Below, piece after piece: positions 1 through 4,772 of a stretch of DNA of 5,668 nucleotides. Within the stretch, counting starts at the first letter, position 1; the number at the start of each line of letters is the position of its first letter. Position numbers and translations under genes: made by a program. The notes under the pieces were generated by a model. It was given only the letters and a program-made list of their open reading frames with translations, did no database searches and was not told the origin of the DNA. Source of the stretch: Aquiluna sp. (lineage in GTDB: Bacteria; Actinomycetota; Actinomycetes; Actinomycetales; Microbacteriaceae); contig JAGYIH010000047.1 of assembly GCA_018402615.1 (NCBI GenBank), positions 1 to 5,668 on the forward strand, read 5' to 3'.

Positions 1-70
1 TCTTCAAAAAATCCGGAGGGCGATGCGCCGTCAGCGCCGTGGTATCCGAGCCGAGCTTTCATTTACAAGG

Positions 71-96
71 TAGGGGCGGATCGCCGAGCGGCCCTA
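71..96. repeat. GC-rich imperfect palindrome with TAGGG/CCCTA ends
   Basis: The 26-base stretch starts TAGGGGCGG and ends CGGCCCTA, so its ends are complementary (TAGGG/CCCTA) and the interior is partly complementary with mismatches. It resembles a decayed intergenic palindromic repeat of REP or MITE type, but only one copy is in the window. No T-tract follows, so it does not look like an intrinsic terminator. Confidence 0.35.
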
Positions 97-122
97 AGAT
101 TCAGGCGCAACGCGCCGCCAAC

Positions 123-150
123 CCAAAATCCAAAATCCAAAATCCAAAAT
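123..150. repeat. Four perfect tandem CCAAAAT heptamers
   Basis: CCAAAAT occurs four times without interruption, at 123, 130, 137 and 144. This is a heptanucleotide short tandem repeat. Related but less perfect blocks follow at 227 and 268. It lies in a gene-free stretch, so no coding role is implied. Confidence 0.9.
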
Positions 151-226
151 CTCCCGCCTCCTTCTCCCGCCACTGCATCACGCCGGAGTCGCCAAGCGCG
201 AAGTAGGACTGTCATCTCCTGCCAAT

Positions 227-247
227 CCAAAATTCAAAATCCAAAAT
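227..247. repeat. Second block of CCAAAAT heptamers, three units
   Basis: Units at 227 (CCAAAAT), 234 (TCAAAAT) and 241 (CCAAAAT) keep a strict period of 7, followed by a partial CCA. One unit has a C-to-T change. It is separated from the first block by about 76 bases of GC-rich unique sequence. Confidence 0.85.
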
Positions 248-267
248 CCACCATTTGCTTCACCAAC

Positions 268-309
268 CCAAAATTCATAATCCAAAATCCAACATCCATA
301 ACCCAAAAT
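268..309. repeat. Third block of degenerate CCAAAAT heptamers, six units
   Basis: Six units in strict 7-base register: CCAAAAT (268), TCATAAT (275), CCAAAAT (282), CCAACAT (289), CCATAAC (296) and CCAAAAT (303). The substitutions show an older or more diverged array than block 1, while the register is intact. Confidence 0.8.
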
Positions 310-401
310 CAGCCACGGTGCTTGGAAATTTCGAAGTTTGGAACAATCCTGAATGAATCAAATGTATAAATACGGGAATTTTATATTTTCAGAAAGCATT
401 T

Positions 402-1277
402 TTGAATAAAAAACAAATGAAGAAAAAAAGAATAAAAAAAACGATCGCCCACAACCCCAAGGGTAAATTTTTTGAGAGGCACATCACCGAGGCTGAAGCT
501 AAGAAAGGTCACATCACCATCAGAGAGTCAAACAGGTCAATCTTTGAGGCCCACTTTGGTTCTCTAAACCACGAGGAGAAGCACGTGGAAGGGGACCCAA
601 GATTTTACAAGGCTTTCAAGAGAGTCGATAATGGGGAAACTGTTTTGCTCAAGTTGTGTATGCGCAACAAGCCTAGGCGGGAAATACGTTTGTATTTAAA
701 GAAAAAAACCGGATCGGGATACGCTGTAGATGGAAACAGCATTTTAATGATCGATTTTTCCGGACCGATTCCGGTTATTAGCTCGAGGCTGGCGGGAATG
801 GCGCATCCGGAGAAAATCTTTCTTCCGAAAAAAAAGAAGCTCCCTCGGCCAGAAGATGAAGAGCAAGATCTAAACTCGATTCTTAACAAACCAGCCAAGC
901 AGCTCACAATTGCAGAGCGCAAGGCGTGGCGACGCCCAAAGAAGCAAATCCGAACTTGCATCAAGAAGGCAGGCTACACATGCGAAGCAGGAATGGACGG
1001 TGACGCCTTCGATTCAAGGGCAACAAGGAGACGCTACTTGGAAGTTCACCATCTTATTCCTCTTAAGCAACAAGAGCAATTCACTGGAAAGAAACTGAAT
1101 TTGAATGACCCTGAAAATCTTTGCTGCCTCAGCCCGCAAGCCCACCGCGCCTTGCACCATGGCACAGATGCTTTTGTGGAGCCGATACTTTGCCGCCTTT
1201 TTGCGAGAAGACCCACCCTGCGGGAACGCTTCGGCATTTCCGAGGATGTGCTCCTGAGAATGTATGGGATCGAATAA
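402..1277 (+). CDS. HNH-family endonuclease, 291 aa
   Basis: This is a predicted nuclease of the HNH (ββα-metal) superfamily. The C-terminal motif reads E214-V-H216-H217-L-I-P-L, then N239-L-C-C and H248, followed by H252-H253-G. That matches the His-Asn-His arrangement in which the first His is the general base and the others bind the metal ion. C194 begins the domain (Y-T-C-E-A-G), but the CPNCH-type zinc cysteines common in this family are replaced (L-S-P-Q-A-H), so a structural zinc is not supported. Residues 1-185 are very basic, rich in Lys and Arg, and match nothing I recognise. The start is TTG at 402, preceded by AGAAAG; ATG at 417 (residue 6) is an alternative. The gene sits 54 bp upstream of the RHH-led R-M operon. 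It may be an accessory or restriction nuclease of that locus, or an unrelated neighbour. HNH fold: confident; substrate: unknown. Confidence 0.8.
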   Translation: MNKKQMKKKRIKKTIAHNPKGKFFERHITEAEAKKGHITIRESNRSIFEAHFGSLNHEEKHVEGDPRFYKAFKRVDNGETVLLKLCMRNKPRREIRLYLKKKTGSGYAVDGNSILMIDFSGPIPVISSRLAGMAHPEKIFLPKKKKLPRPEDEEQDLNSILNKPAKQLTIAERKAWRRPKKQIRTCIKKAGYTCEAGMDGDAFDSRATRRRYLEVHHLIPLKQQEQFTGKKLNLNDPENLCCLSPQAHRALHHGTDAFVEPILCRLFARRPTLRERFGISEDVLLRMYGIE

Positions 1278-1284
1278 ATTTAAC

Positions 1285-1298
1285 GAAGATTCATCTTC
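1285..1298. promoter_or_regulatory. Perfect 6-bp inverted repeat GAAGAT-TC-ATCTTC
   Basis: GAAGAT (1285-1290) and its exact reverse complement ATCTTC (1293-1298) flank a 2-base centre. The element is 7 bases after the HNH stop codon and 2 bases before the larger palindrome at 1301. It is preceded by TTTAAC (1279-1284), a weak -35-like hexamer. It could be a second protein-binding site. The stem is too short and has no U-tract, so terminator function is unlikely. Confidence 0.4.
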
Positions 1299-1300
1299 CC

Positions 1301-1323
1301 ATGTTACATTACCTATGTAACAT
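1301..1323. promoter_or_regulatory. Probable RHH operator: two ATGTNACAT palindromes forming a 23-bp inverted repeat
   Basis: ATGTTACAT (1301-1309) and ATGTAACAT (1315-1323) are exact reverse complements separated by TACCT. Each arm is itself a palindrome (ATGT, one base, ACAT), so the element is two copies of ATGTNACAT with centres 14 bp apart. It ends 8 bases before the RHH start codon, where it would overlap the core promoter or the transcript start. RHH regulators bind tandem or palindromic short sites as paired dimers and often autoregulate. That makes this the likely operator of the downstream gene (inference). TACATT (1305-1310) and TATGTA (1314-1319) are weak -10-like hexamers lying inside it. 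Confidence 0.7.
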
Positions 1324-1331
1324 CACATCCC

Positions 1332-1544
1332 ATGGCCCAAGGATCATCAGGCCGGATCGTGGTGGATATCGATCCGGAATTCAAAAAGGAAGTTTACTCG
1401 GCTCTCGCCTTGCGCGGGAGCACGCTCAAGGAATGGTTCACGCAAGCTGCCAAAGGCCTCTGCGAGGATGTTCACCAACCCCAACTCTGGAACCTGGCGG
1501 AGTCGACAACGCCCTACGGATCGAAAAAAAATGACGCAAATTGA
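1332..1544 (+). CDS. Small ribbon-helix-helix type DNA-binding protein, probable operon regulator, 70 aa
   Basis: The product has the layout of an Arc/CopG/ParD-like RHH protein. A short strand, G7-R-I-V-V-D-I-D-P15, is followed by helix A (about 15-27, E-F-K-K-E-V-Y) and a turn R-G-S, then helix B (about 31-45, T-L-K-E-W-F). A polar tail of about 25 residues follows. RHH proteins dimerise through the strand and insert it into the major groove. The start ATG at 1332 has no evident Shine-Dalgarno sequence (CATCACATCCC precedes it), so translation may be leaderless or weak. The reading frame overlaps the methyltransferase start by 14 nt, which suggests translational coupling. No toxin gene of matching type lies next to it. 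A role as repressor or timing control of the R-M operon fits better than an antitoxin, acting on the 1301-1323 palindromes. The function is inferred. Confidence 0.7.
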   Translation: MAQGSSGRIVVDIDPEFKKEVYSALALRGSTLKEWFTQAAKGLCEDVHQPQLWNLAESTTPYGSKKNDAN

Positions 1545-2940
1545 AACTCCCTGCTCGGCCGCCGAGCCCATCAAATTTCCCTCGAAGACGCCTCGGCGTG
1601 CATTGCGTGTGAATGGTGTTGCCAAATACCAAGCGCCTTTAGCCGGATCCCTCGTTATCAACCACAGCAAGGCGCTTCGCTTGATTCTGGCGGCTGAGGG
1701 CTGGTCCACTTTAGGGGGATTGCTGAAAGACGAACTCCCCGCGATCGTTTCCCATTGGCTCCAGTCGCCAATGGAGCCGCCCATACTTCTCGATCAATCC
1801 TACAGCGACAGGTGGCTTGACATGCTACGCCGCTATTGCCTAGTGGAATCTAAAAATGTGGCTCGGGGTTTGCCGAAAACCGAGGAACACCCGCGTCCGG
1901 TTCACATCGATTTTTCCGACCTTCCCTTCCCGCCGCCGGAAAAGCCAAAGTTTTCATTCATTGACCTTTTTGCAGGAATCGGTGGATTCAGAATTGCATT
2001 GCAGGAACTTGGCGGGAAATGCGTTTTTTCATCCGAATGGGATCAGCACGCCAAAGAGACTTATGCCGCTAACTATGGAGAAGTGCCTTTTGGGGATATA
2101 ACGAAATTTACCCAATCTAGCGCCGATCAAGATTTGTTAGTAAATGGAATTCCGCAGCATGAAATCTTGTGCGGGGGATTTCCGTGCCAACCATTTTCCC
2201 AAGCTGGGCTTAAAAGAGGCTTTGACGATGCGCGAGGCACGCTTTTCTTCGATATACTCAAAATTGCCAAGGAGCGACGACCCAAAGTTCTTTTCTTAGA
2301 AAATGTCAAAAGACTTAAAACACACGATTCTGGAAAGACATTCTCGATTATATGTAACTCACTGCGAGAAATTGGATATAAAGTCTATTCTAAAGTTCTT
2401 AGGGCATATGATTTCGGTGTTCCGCAAAACCGTGAGCGCATTTTCATAGTTGCATTTTCCGATCCAATTTATTTTGAATTCCCAGAAACACCTCCTTTCT
2501 CAAACCGCCAAAAACTTGGAGCCTTTTTAGAGCAAACTCCAGATGACAAATTTACGATATCTGATGCAATGTGGAATGGACACCAGCGCCGCCTGAGGGA
2601 GCATCGAGAAAAAGGAAATGGTTTTGGGTATTCGTTGTTCAACACCGAAAGCGACTATGTCAGCACTATCTCTGCGAGGTATTGGAAAGATGGTAGCGAG
2701 GTTTTGATTGAGCAAAAAGGGAAAAATCCGAGGATTTTAACTCCTCGTGAGTGCGCTCGAATACAAGGTTTTCCAGATTCATTCAAATTTCATTTCTCCA
2801 AGCGCTACAGTTACCAGCAATTTGGAAACTCTGTTGCAGTCCCAGTGATCACTGCAATTGCATCCAAGATAATTTATGCCCTTAATCAAAAGATGGATTG
2901 CTCGAAGGCGATCGATCCTTTCATGGCTGAGATTTTTTGA
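1531..2940 (+). CDS. DNA (cytosine-5) methyltransferase, 469 aa
   Basis: It transfers a methyl group from S-adenosylmethionine to C5 of a cytosine in a specific DNA site. The family motifs are in canonical order: motif I D145-L-F-A-G-I-G-G (SAM binding); S-S-E-W-D (II); G-D-I (III); motif IV G-F-P-C219-Q with the catalytic Cys219; motif VI E257-N-V; motif VIII Q299-N-R-E-R; motif IX R401-I-L-T-P-R-E; and motif X Y428-Q-Q-F-G-N-S-V. The target-recognition region (about 310-400) includes I380-S-A-R-Y-W-K-D-G, resembling the SARYYKDG segment of Dcm/EcoRII-type enzymes; I cannot assign the target site. About 140 residues precede motif I, far more than in minimal enzymes of the M.HhaI kind, and I do not recognise that region. 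I chose ATG 1531 because an in-frame ATG at 1468 lies deep inside the RHH gene. GC falls from about 57% in the N-terminal part to about 30-40% later. The stop overlaps the next gene. Confidence 0.95.
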   Translation: MTQIETPCSAAEPIKFPSKTPRRALRVNGVAKYQAPLAGSLVINHSKALRLILAAEGWSTLGGLLKDELPAIVSHWLQSPMEPPILLDQSYSDRWLDMLRRYCLVESKNVARGLPKTEEHPRPVHIDFSDLPFPPPEKPKFSFIDLFAGIGGFRIALQELGGKCVFSSEWDQHAKETYAANYGEVPFGDITKFTQSSADQDLLVNGIPQHEILCGGFPCQPFSQAGLKRGFDDARGTLFFDILKIAKERRPKVLFLENVKRLKTHDSGKTFSIICNSLREIGYKVYSKVLRAYDFGVPQNRERIFIVAFSDPIYFEFPETPPFSNRQKLGAFLEQTPDDKFTISDAMWNGHQRRLREHREKGNGFGYSLFNTESDYVSTISARYWKDGSEVLIEQKGKNPRILTPRECARIQGFPDSFKFHFSKRYSYQQFGNSVAVPVITAIASKIIYALNQKMDCSKAIDPFMAEIF

Positions 2941-4763
2941 TACAAATGTTAGACTTACTCGAGTTACGCAAACAAACATTTGAGAGAGCTAAATCCGTAG
3001 CTCCTGATGCCGCCATTCCTGAGGCGATCTGCTTGATGCTAAAAGAAAATTGGGATAGATATTTAAGTCATAACTTTAACTCTTTTAGATTAGTAAGTGG
3101 AACCAAGGGAGACCAAGAAGTCACGTTATCTCATCGGCAGATTATACAATGCTGCTATGGAACGGCTCTAACCAAGGAGCTTTTGAAATACAAACAATTC
3201 TACGATGTTTATTTTGAGAAGTTAGGTTTAGGCCAAGGCCAATACGAAAAAATATTCAGCAAAAATGTTCTTTCGAATGTCAAGCCCGATTGGTCTTCTT
3301 TTGAAAGGTTGATAGACGCTGAAAGTATTTCTCATGATGATAAATCTTTACTGAAAAAATTTGGTTTAGATAATGATTGGACAGGATGCAGTAAGGGAAT
3401 CGGAAGAGGAGATTTCTTTTATTCATCTGTATGCCATGCGCTTGGGACTAATCCAACGAATCAGCCGATGATGGCAACTGTTAGTAAAGATTTTATTTCT
3501 AATGAAAAGTTAGAGTCTATCAAAGACATGATTTTGAATGCTCACGAGTCTATTCTTGAAAATGAGGGGCCTGTTGTCTTGATTTTTAAAAACTTTGAGG
3601 ATGCGCTAAAATCGATTGGATTTATTGCACGGAGTATTACCTGCAAAACATTTTTAAGCTCAATATCTACAAAGCCCTTTGTAATTCTAACCGGCAACAG
3701 CGGAACCGGAAAAACCAAGTTAGCTGAAATTTTTGCACGCTGGATATGTGGCAATGATTCCTTGGACTATGCGCTGGTCCCGGTCGGTTCGGATTGGTCT
3801 GACAACCGGAGTGTGCTGGGCTTCGTAAACCATTTGCAGAAAGCCTCGGCCGCTTCGGATTCCCCGCCCGTGTATCAAAGCACGCCGATTTTGAATCTGA
3901 TCCTGAGGGCCGTGGAGCAACCGCACAAGCCGCATTTTCTGATCTTGGACGAGATGAACTTGTCGCATGTGGAGCGGTATTTCGCCGATTTCCTTTCGGC
4001 GATGGAGTCCCAATCCGGGGAGCTTTTGCTCCACACAGTCGGGCAAGGGGCTACGAGATTGCCCACAGAGGCCGGTGGTGAGCCCAAGGTGGAAGGAAAA
4101 GTGTGCCTGCCCGACAATCTTTTCGTAATTGGAACGGTGAATGTGGACGAGACGACCTACATGTTTTCGCCGAAGGTGCTCGATCGGGCGAATGTGCTGG
4201 AATTCCGCACAGGGCTTGGCGGGTTGGAGGATTTTTTCGATGCGGGCAGCTCTGGGGTTTCGGATGTGACGCCTGCGGATCCAAGCCTCGGTGCCGGTTT
4301 TCTGGCACTTTCCAGGAATGCCCGCAGGGGAACGCTTCCTGAGATTCCCTCGTTGGATGAAGTCCAAGCGGCATTGAAGGATGTGTTCCAAATCATGGAA
4401 GCGGAGCGGCTGGAATTCGGCTTCCGCACCGTGAACGAGATTCTTCGCTACTTGCGGGTGGACTATGCAGTCGCAGAAAGTCAAGAGGGGTGGGATTGGC
4501 ACCCTGTTTTTGACGATCAAATTCTCCAAAAAATCCTGCCGAAATTGAATGGCTCGAAACGGCGTCTGGAGGGCTTGCTGGTGAAGTTGGCCTGGTATTG
4601 CGAGGAAGCCATTGTGCCGCCCAAGGGGGCGAAAGTGCCGGGAAGGTTCCAAACAAATCCAGTAGAGCCGGTGGACTCCGCAGTCTTTCGCAGGAGCTAT
4701 GAAAAACTCTGCGCAATGGTCGATGTGGTGCGCCGAGATCAATTCGTGAGCTTCATTCAATAA
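2937..4763 (+). CDS. McrB-like AAA+ NTPase, restriction motor subunit, about 608 aa
   Basis: This is the predicted NTP-driven subunit of an McrBC-type restriction complex. It would assemble as a ring on DNA and activate the nuclease encoded next. The AAA+ domain occupies about residues 245-430. It has Walker A G253-N-S-G-T-G-K-T260, Walker B L-I-L-D338-E339-M-N, a sensor/signature segment G399-T-V-N402-V-D404-E-T-T (in the position of McrB's MNTADR), and D416-R417 as probable arginine-finger residues. A C-terminal lid and helical part follow. Whether GTP or ATP is used cannot be read from the sequence. Residues 1-240 match no domain I recognise and probably read DNA. The gene starts with TTG at 2937, overlapping the upstream TGA (TTGA), with GAG at 2929-2931 as a weak ribosome-binding site; ATG at 2946 is the alternative. 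The N-terminal half is AT-rich (23-35% GC in sampled lines) and the AAA+ half is above 50%. LlaJI R1 and BsuMI YdiS are functional parallels. Confidence 0.88.
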   Translation: MIQMLDLLELRKQTFERAKSVAPDAAIPEAICLMLKENWDRYLSHNFNSFRLVSGTKGDQEVTLSHRQIIQCCYGTALTKELLKYKQFYDVYFEKLGLGQGQYEKIFSKNVLSNVKPDWSSFERLIDAESISHDDKSLLKKFGLDNDWTGCSKGIGRGDFFYSSVCHALGTNPTNQPMMATVSKDFISNEKLESIKDMILNAHESILENEGPVVLIFKNFEDALKSIGFIARSITCKTFLSSISTKPFVILTGNSGTGKTKLAEIFARWICGNDSLDYALVPVGSDWSDNRSVLGFVNHLQKASAASDSPPVYQSTPILNLILRAVEQPHKPHFLILDEMNLSHVERYFADFLSAMESQSGELLLHTVGQGATRLPTEAGGEPKVEGKVCLPDNLFVIGTVNVDETTYMFSPKVLDRANVLEFRTGLGGLEDFFDAGSSGVSDVTPADPSLGAGFLALSRNARRGTLPEIPSLDEVQAALKDVFQIMEAERLEFGFRTVNEILRYLRVDYAVAESQEGWDWHPVFDDQILQKILPKLNGSKRRLEGLLVKLAWYCEEAIVPPKGAKVPGRFQTNPVEPVDSAVFRRSYEKLCAMVDVVRRDQFVSFIQ

Positions 4764-4772
4764 TCCGCAGGG

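Larger units (their letters stand above)
1..401. other. Gene-free left flank with repeats and an AT-rich promoter zone
   Basis: I see no convincing coding region here on either strand. The first ~120 bases are GC-rich, with short self-complementary stretches (for example GGCG-ATG-CGCC at 19-29 and the element at 71-96). The middle carries CCAAAAT heptamer blocks. The last ~60 bases turn AT-rich just before the HNH gene. TATAAA (365-370) and TATATT (382-387) are -10-like there, and TTGGAA (338-343) is the only -35-like hexamer, but its spacing of 21 bases to 365 is too long to call a promoter confidently. AGAAAG at 391-396 is a possible weak ribosome-binding site for the TTG at 402. Confidence 0.6.

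Noticed and set aside
123..309. CCAAAAT blocks as a CRISPR array
   Set aside because: The unit is only 7 bases, repeats are contiguous without spacers, and no cas genes are present.
1285..1323. Inverted repeats after the HNH gene as an intrinsic terminator
   Set aside because: Stems are AT-rich or short and no T-run follows. The position just before the RHH start and the two-palindrome structure fit an operator better.
1468..1530. Methyltransferase start at ATG 1468
   Set aside because: It would place 63 bases of extra coding sequence inside the RHH gene, and the added residues are Arg-rich and look non-conserved. ATG 1531 gives a short overlap typical of coupled genes.
1332..1544. The RHH protein as the antitoxin of a toxin–antitoxin pair
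   Set aside because: No small toxin gene follows; the next gene is a full methyltransferase and the upstream gene is an HNH nuclease. Not excluded, but regulator is the simpler reading.
1347..1784. A 145-codon minus-strand frame over the RHH and methyltransferase starts
   Set aside because: It overlaps two supported + strand genes, and its translation shows no motif.
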